Shown here: positions 1 through 12,105 of the stretch, piece by piece
How positions within the stretch are numbered: position 1 is the first letter of the stretch
Layout: each line of letters begins with the position of its first letter
Assembly (NCBI RefSeq): GCF_011397635.1
Contig: NC_064753.1
Location: 41,211,822 to 41,275,821, forward strand
Direction: 5' to 3'
Source: Epinephelus fuscoguttatus
Lineage: Eukaryota > Chordata > Actinopteri > Perciformes > Serranidae
DNA length: 64,000 nt
Notes under the pieces: generated by a model
Database searches by the model: none
Told to the model about the DNA's origin: nothing
What the model saw: the letters and a program-made list of their open reading frames with translations, nothing else
Translations under genes and position numbers: made by a program

Positions 1-2089
1 ATCATCGTACTCTGTCTGACAAAGTAGGAATAGTAATTGTGTTATTCATTTGTTTTAATCATCTTTAGTTTTAATAATACAAATGTATGAAAAGTTAGAT
101 TCAGTGTATCTGCATTAAAAGCAACTATTTGAGGTTTGATTAATATTCCTTCATTCTCACATTAACTCCAACTGGGGCTCAAAGCATATATTTCAGACCA
201 CTTTTTACACTGCAAAGCACCTAAATGAAACAGAAACTTAAGTTCATTCACTCATGCTTTTAATTATTTGATTATTTATAAGCTCTGTATGCACCTCTTG
301 GATGCCAAAGTCAACCTGCCACCACCTGACTGACTCTCCACTCACCTGTTTGAACGGCATCTCAGGGGAGACTTTGATTAGTGCAACAGGAAGTGCTCTG
401 TCAGCAGGCAGCTGAGTGTCTAAATATCACAACACTGAAATACAACAGTGTGTGTAAGAATTAGAACATGTACAACAGATCTGATGTGTGTGTTTTAGGC
501 TGCACGTGACTGTATGAAGTCATCCTGGATGAACTCAAAACGTAAAAAACAGTGTTTCATTTCTCATATTTAGATATCAAATTTATCATGGATCTAATGT
601 AACACAAGACGTTGGTGTTTGAGCTGCTGAAAAATGATGCTGGCTAACTGGATCATACAAGACAACATTAATATTTCATGTATATGGTTCAGGAAAATCA
701 ATAGATGTGGCTTCTGAACTCTGTCCATTGACTGAGCGTTGACATGTACACAGACGGAGAGATCAAAAGCAAAAATAGACTTTGTCTGTGGCGTAAATCT
801 GACAAACCTTCCTCATTGTCAATGTTGTAATTTAGTACTGACCTTTGATGAAGTTGGGGGACTTTTTTTAATGCTTAAAAATATCTAAGCAGCTGAGGCT
901 CAAATATCCTTACATTTCCCATCATGCAACATAAACGTAGTGTGGGTCCTGGTGCAAAAGTGGGTTGCAGGTCCATCCTGAATGGACCGCAAATGACTTG
1001 CAAAACATGTAAAGTTTGTAAAAAACACGCTTTATTTTGGAGTACAATACATTTCCAGCACAGAGCTTTTATTTTTAAGTACCGTTTCCTGCTGTAGAGT
1101 GAGTGAATAACAGACAGGTGCTTAACAGAGACAGCAAACTAGCTTGACGACATGGCCAATTATGATGCAAGTATGACACAGATTATATCAAACTGTGTGG
1201 ACCCTAACCTAATGACTAAGGAGAAATCTGGACCCCATGGCTGGACCAGTTGAGAACCACTGATGTAGAGCATACCTGAAAAATCTGCAAGTCTTTCAAA
1301 CTCCATACCTTCTGGTTTAGATTTTCTGTTATGACTTGTTATCTGACCTTCATATGTCATGGTATTCTTCTTTAAGCAGGACTAATGTACTTTGTTTCGG
1401 GTAAATCTAATCTCTTTTAACAAAGAAATACACAGCCATTTAGCCTGACCCACCCTTAAAAATGGAAAACCTTTATATTATGGAAGAATTTACCAGCCTA
1501 AAAACTAAGAATTTAATTGGCAACAACTGCAAATAGAGAGCTCTGATGGATAGATAACACAAAATGGAAAAAAGGAACAACAGAACAGCCGATTTACTCG
1601 AGCATGTAGGAGTAAAATGTTGATATTTGTATGACAAGTGCTGAAGAAAAGACAAACCTGTCATGCCTGAAAACCTAATGGCCGTATGATGAATATTTCA
1701 TGCACTGTTTTGTATTCAAACAAGTCACCTCAGGAGCAGATTTTTTTTTCTTTCACACTGCTTGTTGGAGAGAGGCTGAATGACACATGAATCAACTGAG
1801 AAAATCTGAATCCCCCCCACTTATGGGGGAGAAATTGTCTTTTTCATGTCTTTATCTCTCCATTTGCTCTGCTCAAGCGTTGACATTTAGAGGTGTCCTT
1901 TGCAGAGAGCGAGATGAATTGTTTTCAGAGCGATACTTCAAAAGCAGCATTTTCCATACCATTAGCTTGTCTGACTGTGACACGAGCCCACGGCTGCAGC
2001 ATGAGCAGGCATAGATGGATAAGCATGACTTGAGCTGCACCATTAAATCGGCACAGAGAGTGACAAAAAAAACCTGAGACACAGTCGTA
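1..2089. other. Anonymous DNA downstream of the SOCS gene
   Basis: No supported gene. The only recognisable item is the decayed hAT end listed separately. Short ORFs here lack any family resemblance. Confidence 0.5.
940..1262 (+). mobile_element. Decayed hAT (Charlie-type) transposon, right end
   Basis: The stretch ends with CAGTTGAGAACCACTG at 1247-1262, the typical right terminus of hAT elements whose left end reads CAGTGGTTCTCAAC. Internal text near 963-995 (GGTCCATCCTGAATGGACCG) also fits such elements. The left terminus was not found, so it is truncated or too diverged. Confidence 0.45.
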
Positions 2090-4006
2090 CAACAGAGGCA
2101 GTGTAAAGGACATTTATTGGTTTGTATGTCAATGTGGTGAATACAATATGTGCCTGGAGGGGGACGACTGAGACTTCTGCTTGGTCCTATAGTGAACTGA
2201 ACTCCTCTCTGTATGGTGGCAACTCAAAGCACTGAAACTTAAGACAACAAAAGCAGAGCGAAAAACAAGAAAATCAAGAAAACCTCATCACTTTTACAAC
2301 ATGTGCAGCATTTATAAGGAAAAAAAACACTGACAATTCAGAAATGTTGCAAGTCACACAGAATAAAATGGAAACTGTTTTTGTTATAGAAATGAACTAT
2401 ATTTATATTCATATTACATTTTTGTGTTATTTTAATTACTGAAGTTACTGTGTTATTTATTAATGGGTACATTACCTATATTTAAGTAGTAATTACATTC
2501 AGCATTATTGAGCTACTGTCATTAATAGTACTTTGTATATTGTTTCATTTTTATTTTTGTGTACGGTGTTTATGTAGAATCATTATGTTCCCAAATTGGT
2601 TCCTACCTGCCCTTGTTTTGTGGGGACAGGTATGAGTGAAACACAAGAGAGAGTGAGTGCCTTGTGCTAAACAGTGAATAGATGTTACTGTATTCCTCAG
2701 CTGGAATGTGTTATTATTGTTCTGCTGTGTTGGTAAAAATTATACAAAGAGGAAGAAACAGATGTTGTAGCCCGTTCATTACCCCAGCCTGTGAGAACTG
2801 GGGGACACCAACAATCAAGAATCAAATATGTAAAGTCTGGCCAAACATTCTGTTGTATTCTGTACTACAACACAACTGATGTTAAAATACCAACTTACAG
2901 AGGAGTTTCTGCCAAGACTTCACAGTAAAGAAGCAGCTGAACTGAATAAAGAAAGACAGGTGAATCAATGCAGCTGTGCCGCCATCTTGTGGCTGCAGTG
3001 AAGAATGACCTCAAGTCCTCTTCATAAGAACTGACAATCATGGCTGTTAAGACAAACTGTTGAAAGGCATAAGGAGGTGACGTTTGTGACGTCTACAGTG
3101 TTTCTACCACACAATCAATAATGTCTGTTTCTGTCACTTTGTATGTCTTTCTCTCACCCACACTGATTTAATCCATTTTGTGTTGTAGATGAAAACAGTC
3201 CTCTCGTCATCAGGTAAAACAACCTGTCTTTACACAAAGTCTTTGAAAGTAGATGTGATTTGAATTTTGCAATTAGTTACTACAACAGTGATATGAAAGG
3301 ACCACTCTGTACTATTTCACAACAACGAGGGAAAGGGTCCAAAAATGTTTAATTGGAGAGTTAATGGGGGATTAATATTGTCTGGATATTACTAGATGCA
3401 GTTGGAGTCGCTGTGCCTCACAACTTTGACAGCACTGGTTGTGAGGATGAGGCCTAAAGTAAAGCACCACAGTCTACATGAAAGGAGGTTTCAACCAAGA
3501 AACCATGGAAGGTGCCGTTCCTCTAGTGGACGCTAGAGGTACTAGATACCCGCACAAGACAACTCTGATTAGATTGAAGTCAGTAGGGTAGTGCTCCAAC
3601 TTTAAGAGTCAGTATTTCAAGTGGTCTTAGTGATGTTGTTTTCTTGGTGGGGATCCTTACTCCATAAAGGGTATTAAGGCAAATGTTCAAGGGCATGTTT
3701 GCTTAATTATAGGTGCACAGTAAGTCTTGACTTGACTCCAGTAGCTGTCAAGGTGGCCGAAAGCTTCAAACCAGCCCTTAAGGAGGAAACATTACCTCCA
3801 TGTGTTCTTACAGGACTCAGACCTTTAGAGAAGGCTTTGTGTATTTAGTTGTTCTTTCTCTTGACAATAGACCTCTCCAGTTCTGCACCTTGTAGACATC
3901 AGAGATTTGCAAAGCTACTCGAATTCAATGGCAATTCTTGCCTCATGCCAAGAGAACCTGCCTTGGCTTGTCAGGTCTTTGCCTTCCATGATCCGGCTTT
4001 GGGCTG
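2090..4006 (-). other. Probable 3' UTR of the SOCS gene, candidate poly(A) signal at 2113-2118
   Basis: No coding potential is seen after the stop codon at 4007-4009. Minus-strand AATAAA occurs at 2113-2118, and nearer ATTAAA variants lie near 3348 and 3167, so the UTR could be about 0.7 to 1.9 kb long. Long 3' UTRs are usual for this family. Which signal is used cannot be told from sequence alone. Confidence 0.3.
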
Positions 4007-5194
4007 TCACACAGCGCAGGCTCCATCACACTTAATGTGATACTGTCGGAGGTAGTCCCTGAGCTGAGGTGGCAGCAGCAGGTTGTCAATGCCCTGGTAG
4101 GTGGTGTGGCTGCAGATCACAGCCCTGCACAGGTGCTGCAGGGTGAAAGGGAAGGTCCTTGGAAGCGGTCGGGATAAAAGGGGCTCAAAGAAGAGGCAGG
4201 TGGCCGGGTCACTGTAGTGTCGCAGTAGTCCTGTCACACTGGGATCCCGGTACATGCACGGGTCACGCACATCAAAGCTGAAACGCTTTTCGTTCTGCTC
4301 GATGCGTGCGTGCAGGGAGCGGCTGTAGCGACGGAAGCTGACTGAGAAGAGGAACTCATCCTGGGCAGAGTCTCGGAGCAAAAATGTTCCCTCTGGTTTG
4401 CCCTCCAGGAGCTCTTCTGCCTCAAAGCGGTTCAACACACCCCAGTAACAGGAGCTGTTGTTGATCTGGAGGAGATCCGGTACCAGGATGTAGTCAGTGT
4501 GGCCACAGCTGCCCTCTGCTCCCCCATGAGGACAAGAAGGGTCCCAGTCCTCCAGAGTAGTGCCTCCAGTTCCAGGAGAGCAGCAGATGTCATCCCAGGA
4601 GAGAGGCGTCTGTGGTGGGGAGGTAGAGGAGGAGGAGACACTGGGTTTGAGGGGAGCCTCCATGTCCTTGAGGGCATTTGAGTGGGTGGCCTGGTTTTTT
4701 ATAAGGTGCCAACATCGGGCCAGTTCAGACTTGGGCGAGAAGGGACACTTGTCCTGCATGAGCTCTGAGACATGGATCTTGCGTTTGGACCAGAACAGCA
4801 CTGAGAAGGGTCGCGAGGAGCCCAATGCATGGTGGTGATGATGATGGTGGTGATGGTGAGAGCGCAGTGGAAAACACTGGCCCACAGCATCCTGGAACTT
4901 CTGCCTCAGAGAGCGGCGGGTCAAGGCCTTCCGACACACTACATCAATGTCTGCAGACGTCAATGCTTCCCCAAGAGTGTTGCAGCTACACTTTCTCTCT
5001 CTGCGCCGCCTTGGACAGGATGTCGATCGTACACCCAGCTCCTCTGTCCCCTCCATCTCGAGCCCTCCAGGACTTGACCCGTTTCGAGAGCTCCGTGAGC
5101 GTTTCTTCCCCCGCCAGACATAACTGTCTGCACTCCAGCTGCGGAGGCCACTTTTGGGACGTGTGTCTGAACCTCGTGGCTTCTTCTCTGACAT
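4007..5194 (-). CDS. socs9: Suppressor of cytokine signaling, SOCS4/SOCS9 type (complete, single coding exon)
   Basis: Complete 395-residue reading frame. Known family role: a substrate receptor that binds phosphotyrosine through SH2 and recruits Elongin B/C-Cullin5 through the SOCS box, ending cytokine or growth-factor receptor signalling in the cytoplasm. Visible parts in order: an N-terminal motif RPKSGLRSWSADSYVWRGKK (residues 12-31) like that of SOCS4; a conserved N-terminal block around 93-109 (RSLRQKFQDAVGQCFPL) and 136-168 (SKRKIHVSELM, CPF, WHLIK); a ten-His run at 113-122; SH2 from about 250 to 345 with FLLRDS, Arg274 being the phosphotyrosine-binding arginine; and a SOCS box at about 347-386 with BC-box LQHLCRAVI. 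It is shorter and more divergent than SOCS4 or SOCS5: it lacks the Trp after ARIEQ, and LPxP of the Cul5 box reads LLLP. That divergence, and the short tail after YH, is why I prefer SOCS9 over SOCS4. Family certain; paralogue symbol about 60 percent. Confidence 0.95.
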   Translation of the reverse strand: MSEKKPRGSDTRPKSGLRSWSADSYVWRGKKRSRSSRNGSSPGGLEMEGTEELGVRSTSCPRRRRERKCSCNTLGEALTSADIDVVCRKALTRRSLRQKFQDAVGQCFPLRSHHHHHHHHHHALGSSRPFSVLFWSKRKIHVSELMQDKCPFSPKSELARCWHLIKNQATHSNALKDMEAPLKPSVSSSSTSPPQTPLSWDDICCSPGTGGTTLEDWDPSCPHGGAEGSCGHTDYILVPDLLQINNSSCYWGVLNRFEAEELLEGKPEGTFLLRDSAQDEFLFSVSFRRYSRSLHARIEQNEKRFSFDVRDPCMYRDPSVTGLLRHYSDPATCLFFEPLLSRPLPRTFPFTLQHLCRAVICSHTTYQGIDNLLLPPQLRDYLRQYHIKCDGACAV

Positions 5195-5236
5195 GGCTGC
5201 TTCCTCTTCTTACTCTGTTATGCATTAAAAAACAGA
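5195..5236 (-). other. Probable 3' splice site and 20-nt leader of the SOCS coding exon
   Basis: Read on the minus strand, a T-rich stretch followed by GCATAACAG ends at 5215, leaving 20 nt (AGTAAGAAGAGGAAGCAGCC) before the ATG at 5194-5192. SOCS4/5 genes usually have an upstream non-coding exon spliced to one coding exon, so an acceptor here is expected. The upstream exon would lie at higher coordinates and I could not identify it. The start is supported because the protein begins with the SOCS4-like N-terminal motif shortly after this Met. Confidence 0.45.
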
Positions 5237-5549
5237 TGTCTTTGTCATAACTGTATTTCAGGGCCATGTCTGAAATCATCTATGAAACAATATGTCATCT
5301 ATTATCAAAAAGTTGCTTTTAATAGAGCAGTGTACAAAGCCCCATTGATAAAAGGAACAACTTCTGTCTTGTTTTTTCACCACAGAGAGCTCAAAAGTAT
5401 CAGTAAATATCATTTAAGACTTTGCAAAGTCCACTCTGTGATCTCTTTAGAACAATTTAAGTCGGGACCTAAATGGTGCCATAAACCACCTTTTAAGAGT
5501 TCTCCAACTCTTCAAATCAATTCAGATTTTTCACGACTTTTTAACGGGT

Positions 5550-6404
5550 CAGTATTTAGGATTTAGGAGCATATATTGGCAGAAATGGAATATAATATAA
5601 AATGTATGTTTTCATTAGTTTATAATCACCTGAAAATTAAGAATCATTGTGTTTTTGTTACCTTTGAATGAGCCATTTATATCTACATAAGGAGTGGGTC
5701 CTTGTTTATGGAGACGGCCATGTTGTACCGCCATGTTTCTACAGTAGCCAGGAAAAACACTGGCTCTAGATAGGGCCGTTCACGTTTGGCATCGGGCACT
5801 GTAGCTCACAGCCGCTCTGTGATGAGCAGCATTGGAAAAACTTTATAAAAAATTTAATGTAAAACTGATTTATTCAGGGGCGGCATGGTGGTGTGGTGGT
5901 TAGCACTGTCGCCTCACAACAAGAGAGTTCCTCTGGATGGTGGGGTGGAAGGATGATTGTAAAGACTGTCGAGTAGTTTTTGACACGCGCCATTTTTGGC
6001 TTTTGTCCAACTATTCATTTTTAGTACGGATCCTACACGCTGTTTTATAAATGAGACCCCATGTCTGTCGTTTGAAGAAGAGGAGACCTCAGTAGATAAT
6101 TCAGCTCCCTGTAAAAACCTACTGAACATCTGGATTTGAAATTATAAAAGAAAAAAGTTCAGCACACATTAGCAGGTGCTACACAGATATGCGAAAACTG
6201 CTTTGTTCTGTGTTTTTATCAGTTTAAATCACCAGGTCTGTTTGTTTAGGAGAGGAAGACACCTCTGCAGATAATTCAGCTCCTGGTACAGACCTCTTGA
6301 ACAATGAGGACAACCGTGAGTTAACGCTTGGCTCACAGGAGAAGTTTCAGCTGGTTGCAATCTGCAATCCTCACCGCTAGATGCCACGATATCTTACTTA
6401 AGGC
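5550..6404 (+). mobile_element. MITE of the TTAAAGGTCCAGTGTGTA family, copy A
   Basis: Shares with 27572-28462, 29132-29473 and 33247-34157 the body landmarks ATATATTGGCAGAAATGGAATA, AATCACCTGAAA, ATTGTGTTTTTGTTACCTT, GGTCCT and CCATGTT near the left end, and GGTTGCAATCTGCAATCCTC and CGCTAGATGCCAC near the right end. I know this as a very abundant non-autonomous element in percomorph fish. This copy holds two tandem internal modules (around 6083 and 6255) and is interrupted by a fragment of another repeat at 5877-5931. Confidence 0.75.
5877..5931 (+). repeat. 5' fragment of an abundant teleost interspersed repeat, nested in MITE copy A
   Basis: GGGGCGGCATGGTGGTGTGG followed by TTAGCACTGTCGCCTCACA is the opening of the same long fish repeat whose middle and 3' parts occur at 18790-19060 and 35745-36040. 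Only about 55 bp are present here, so it is a truncated insertion. Confidence 0.6.
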
Positions 6405-7211
6405 TTTGCAAAGTCCTTTTCTTCCTGATCTTGTGGATGCATTTTAGTTGGGACCTTAATGGTGCTATAAACATAACTCTTCAAATCAACGATGGACTCC
6501 TTATCCTGACATTTTTTTAACCTCTTCTTAAAAATGTATTTATCCGATTCTTTTAAGTTACGCCACAACTAAAAAAAGAACACTTCCAGGATTTCCTTTG
6601 ATCTGTGTGTGCAGGACTGCTATCTAATTACTTGGTACAAGACTAACAGGCTGATGTAGAGTTTTTTTTCCTGATCATCTCCGGTGGCAAGAAATCAAAT
6701 TTAGACTGCAGAGTTCAGAAACAGCCTGCAGATGAAAATAGAAAAAAAACAAACACTAAAATAGATTTAACATGTACCCAGACAACATTTCATGCTTCGT
6801 TCATGAGATGCTTCAAGAGGAAAGTTTTCTTAAACTGCCTACAGGGCTACAGTTTCAACACTTCAGTCATACAGTGATACATGGCAGCAGTTTGCAGAGA
6901 TGGTCTCTGAGAATAATAATGTAATGGAAGTGAGCAGCCTGTGAGCAGCAGCAGGAGGTTTAACCTCACATGCTCGTAATCACTCTCTGTTGTAATTAAC
7001 TCTTTGAAGATTAATGCAGAAGATTATCTTACCTTCCAAACAGTGTCAGACATCCACATCCATGTTATGGCCACTGCACATTAGCGGACATGTGTGACCT
7101 GCCTGCAGCCAGCTCCAGCTCTAACAGACAGCAGACTGTTCCGCTTCCTATATAATTATGATGCCAAATCCCTGAGGGGGCAGCAGTTTCCTCTTCTGTC
7201 AGGGCCGGGTC

Positions 7212-7234
7212 TGAATGAATGAATGAATGAATGA
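7212..7234. repeat. (GAAT)n microsatellite
   Basis: Five to six tandem units of GAAT or TGAA. Confidence 0.9.
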
Positions 7235-9449
7235 AGAGGGAGAGAGGGAGGTGGAAGGTTGAGAGGGGTTGAGCTGGGAGAGGGGAGGGAGGGGTGTAAG
7301 GGGAGGTTTGTTTCAGGTTAATGGTACTGAGACATCCTCTTTTTTTCTCCTACATTTCCTTTACACGTTCACTGACGGATTCAATCTCCCAAAAGAAAGA
7401 GAAAAAGATAAGCAGAGCAGCCAGAGAGTGCTTTTTTATTCTCAAAGTGAATTATTTCCGCCTGTAATTCTATTTCTGCACACAGATTTAAGTTGTTTTA
7501 ATTTCATCAGCAGCCCGTGTCTTAACTTAAAGCATCAAAGCACATTTCATGGGGAGCTTTAAATCTGTTTAAGTCTGTCTGTGCAGGATGCCAAACTACA
7601 AACAGATTGTACTCCTTAGGTTTACGAGCAGCCTGCACACACCACCCGCTTCGGCGTATCAGAATCTCTCTAATTAACCATTCAGCCCAGTAGAGGAAAC
7701 AACCAAGCATTTTAAAAAGCTCCACTTATTGATTGAATAACCTTTGAGTTTCCCAGTTAAAACTTCCAGCAAGTGCTGCTGAGAGGACTCATCTGTCAAG
7801 GTGATGTCATGCACGCAGCGTGGACGACATTTTGGGAGATCTATAATTCATGAAACAAATAGACTACATCTATCAGACAAATAATATTACTCCCAGTGGT
7901 TTTATGTTGTGTGTGTGTGTCCTCTAAGCCCTAACAGATAAAGGATAGTCATCAATAAATGCCTGACATCTCAGATAATGTAGTGACACTCAACTTCCTC
8001 TTAACTGAATATTTAATGCTCTTCACATTATCACGCAGCCCGGCAGGATGATAACGCCACGTGTTCTGGCAAACTACCAGATCAGTTTATCTGACTCCAA
8101 AAAAAAAAAAAAGTAGTAAAGAAACTGAAACTAAACTTTGGCTGAAGGCTCCAGGGGTAATCCAAATTAAAATTTTGTCTCTTCTCACTTTGGCTCCTTC
8201 AAAGTGTTTAGTCAAAACTGAAATCAGGAAGCAACGAGCAAGAAAGAAGAAGAGCAAATAAAATAGTGGTTTAAGTGATAAAACTGACCCCTGATTTCAT
8301 ATGATTTATCCATTAGATCTGGTCCTCAATTTCTGACATGTAAGTGTTTGAAGTAAAACAAAACTTCAGAGTCTACATCTTTGCTAAAGGCTCTGTGAGG
8401 CTGCACTTAGGTAAAGTGCTTTGTGCTATATGCTAACATCTTCATTAGCATTCTCTTGTTCACGAAGCTATTCTTGGCCTACTTGCAGCATATTTATGTG
8501 TGTACATTAAGCAAAAAGAATAATAAAAAAAAATGGCTCTGCTCTCCGTTCTCAGAACAGGGCACGTACAGAGTTTGGCAAGCGAGCATTTACACATGCA
8601 GCTCCTCATATGTGGAATCTTCTGCAGAAGGACTTAAAGTTGCACAAATGAAACAACACGAAACATGAAACCACACAACAACAAACGGTGTTAAAAATCA
8701 AAACTTTTTTTTTTTATGCAGGCCATGTCAGATCTTGCAAGAGCCATCTGCTGCATCATCAGCTGTACACACCATGTAATCCGATTACATCAGAGAAGGA
8801 TAAGTGTTACTAGGCAACACTTCCATCAAGTCATTCACAGATTCTCAGAAACTCAGCATTTACCGCACTCTCCATGAAACATTCAGCCTCTTCATTGAAC
8901 GACGGCACAAATTGATTGGAAAGAATAATGGATCGGAGGAAAACACACACAAACACACACAAACAGGAAAATACACAGAGAAACACACAGAGTCCGGTGA
9001 ACCAGCGAGAGAAAGACACTTGATCTGAAGTGGAAGACTTAATTTATCAAAAGCAGCATGAAGTTAAAGCATGATTAAAAGAAAAAAAAACAGGAAAGAA
9101 AAATCTACTAATCTTTTGTTTCCTTCCGTCACAGCCTTAATTGCTGCACTGTAATTGCATAGATCCAATTAAGCATTAATAAAACAGACCACTAATAGTT
9201 ACTCACAGAGTGGAGTAATACAAATGAGGTACAGTACATGTAACAATAATCAAGACACATTTTTGAGTGGAGACTTTAAGGACATTTAGGATTTGTGATC
9301 TTATCACCCAAAACAAATGTTAACACCCAGAGGTAAACAGGGTCAGAGGGTAGGAACACGTGACCTATGTGGTTGTATGGAAATCAAAAATCGGAATTGA
9401 AATTCAATGCACTGGCCGTCACTGTCCTCGCTGAGGCAGGCTTACTTAT

Positions 9450-9960
9450 GGCTCAAGAAGCCTCTGGGGTACATTGTCTCTAATTTAGATATCCAGACTC
9501 TTTCAGGCAGTTTGGATCACTTTGGATGACTGTGGCACCGATGGCCATCCTTGAATTTAAAAATGGCTAGCCAAAGGATTGTGGGTCTCCTTTTGTCGCA
9601 TAATCTTGTAATGGTGTTGGGTGAACCTTTGTAGTAGAGTATTTCCGGTTTCCCCGACATACTGTGCACCACATTTTAAACAGGTGATTAAATCAATACA
9701 GTTTTTGGTATGAGGGCTTCCTCAGGCCGTAGTTTTAAAAACGTTATTATTGGCTTTGCTGAGTAGCCAGATTTGTTGTGTATGAAATTCCCCATAGCCC
9801 CTTGGTTTTGGCATTACCAGGGGCTTGACCTTGGCTTTGACTAAATAATCCCTTAAATTCTTGTTCTTTCTGAAAGCGGTGATTATTCTGTGATCTTTTA
9901 AGACTGTCACTTCCTTGTGCCACTTGAGCCCCTAAGCTCTTTCCCAAAATGATATCGTCT
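9450..9960 (-). pseudogene. Degraded Penelope-like retroelement fragment with GIY-YIG endonuclease motif
   Basis: On the minus strand, one frame reads from about 9910 (DHRIITAFRKNKNLRDYLVK) through one in-frame TGA at 9722-9724 into a GIY-YIG-like segment: CIDLITCLKCGAQYVGET followed by GNTLLQRFTQHHYKI at about 9690-9620, then LASHF before further stops near 9560. The pattern 'rrxxNLRDyLVrak ... C ... lItCkkCgxqYVGET' is what I know from Penelope-like elements, which carry a GIY-YIG endonuclease after the reverse transcriptase. Here only the extreme 3' part remains and it cannot be functional. Another retroelement class bearing GIY-YIG is the alternative. Confidence 0.65.
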
Positions 9961-12105
9961 GACTCCAGTAACGGAAACAGATGGTGAGCAGCAGCAGAGC
10001 TGAGCACCAAGCTCGGACCTTACAGATATTCTGTGTACAGTCTACACTATAAACACACATGAAGTCTGCTCATATCTGCTGCACCAACTTACTATGAGTG
10101 TGTGTGAGTGTGTTAGTGGGGTGTGGCGCAGAGTTTTATCCAGGAAGTGCCTCCTGCAGTGGGTGAAATCAAGTCGGCCCATTAACCTGCTGCAGCCAGG
10201 ACTCGACCAGGGGCTCGTATCAGTCCACATTACAGAGGCATTGATCCCAAGAGCAGCACAGCCGACAGGAGCAGTCATGAATAATTGATGCTGGACTGAT
10301 TGAATGGAGACTCTATTCTGCTTGTATTTTTATATGAAGGCTATTATAGTTTTTTATTGACATTTACGCAGTCAGAAGTGAAACTGCAAGATGCATGTGT
10401 TACAGTTTCAGAGGGTTGTTTGCACTCAGCGTTAGAGGCACATGTTCTGTGAAAGCATGTTGTATCATTTTGGTTTATTTTTATTCTTAGACTGCTCACT
10501 GACCTGAATGTGAACGGAACATGCCATCAAAAATCTGCATCTTTTATGGATGAAGTGGCCATATCACAAACCTAAAGCAGCTCTGATCAATAGGTGTATA
10601 TTAACAATGGATTTAATGACTACGTGCAATATGACCACAGAGAATCGGCTGTTCAGCTCACCACAGCATTTTTGCATCTTCCAGCTCATTGTTTTCCTTC
10701 TCCAGCCTGAAACTTTACTATTTAAGTCCACTGTCGCCTTCCTGAGCAGCCACAGCAGGTGGCTATGAAGAAAACTCAACAAACGGCAGGCACAGTTGGC
10801 AACAAGCTGGTGACCATAGTGGAGCATTTATCATCTGAAGAGCAAGATATTTTACCTCAGGGAGAACCAGAGCTAAAAGTAGAGTTAATATTGGACTTAT
10901 ATTCATCAGATGGACTGAAAAATATTTCCAAATACATGATAACGTTGTTCCATGCCTGCTTGATGTGTAAATAAGACACTATTATCCGCCACCACGTTGT
11001 CAACTTAATAAGATGTTGGAATGTCAGTGTTGTGTTCATGGCTTGTTGCACTTCACTCCAAGAAGCCAAATAATGCAGGTTCAACAAACAATTCAAGTTC
11101 TTAATACAGCAATCACAGAAACAGATTCTTCAGTACCAACTTTTTCTTTATTTGTGTCTGAATTTTATGGAAGCCAATTTTTGCCAGTATGACGAATTAA
11201 GATCCTTTAAGTCATTATAAAGAGACACTTTATTAAAATTATGATTTATTATCTCAAAATAATGAGTACTGTAAAACTTAATTTTATAGGCCCAGTCCCT
11301 TTTACTAGCCCAGTGTGGCTACATAGTTTGACAAATCAACGCCTATCTCAATTAGATGCCCGGCCCTGTTGCCAAGCAGTTAATTTTTATAGAAGTTCTT
11401 TGGGTGTATAAAAGCGGGTTTTCGGCTTCTTGAGCTCACATTAGTTAGCCGCTTTGATTGCACATACACATATGAATATTGAAACTTTTGCCAGTGTGGA
11501 GATGCTGCAAATTGTTAGCTCAGTTAGATTCTCCACAATTCAGTCATTGAGTTAATTTTACTGAAACAGTGATTAACAAAGAAAACAGAAATTTACTGAG
11601 ATGTACCAGCACGGTAAACAAGAGAAATATGTGTCCATTCCTCACTTACCCAGTAAGCTATTCATATTCCTTTGGTCCGTAAGGGTCCTCAGATCGAAAG
11701 AATCAAAAACGTTTTTCAAAAAAATTAATCCAAATTGTGAATATTGTTTATTAACAGGATAAAGTGATGTTGGTGTGCTGTAATCCTTTAGTATCATTAA
11801 ACAGATGTCATATCTTTCTCTCTCTCTGATGTGGAAATGGATTTCCAAAGAATCTTAAAATCAATAATATAAGAATAAGTGAGCAGGAGAATAAGAGTGA
11901 CACGTGAGCATATACAAGTTTCAAACATAAACGTGAAATTTCACAATTTTTGAGAATGTTATTACATGGGTTAATAAGGTTGTGCGTTTCAAGAAACACA
12001 GCTGGCTGTGTTAGTAAGAGGAAAGCCATCTGATCTTTCTCATTTGAGTTGACTTACCCTGATCATACACTAACCAGAAGTTATTGCCATACCCACAACA
12101 TTTCC

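Noticed and set aside
4826..4858. His run as vector-tag contamination
   Set aside because: Embedded in a natural SOCS protein between conserved blocks, with mixed CAC/CAT codons, and ten rather than six residues.
4825..5250. Plus-strand ORF of 141 codons opposite the SOCS gene
   Set aside because: Shadow of the GC-rich SOCS coding sequence on the other strand.
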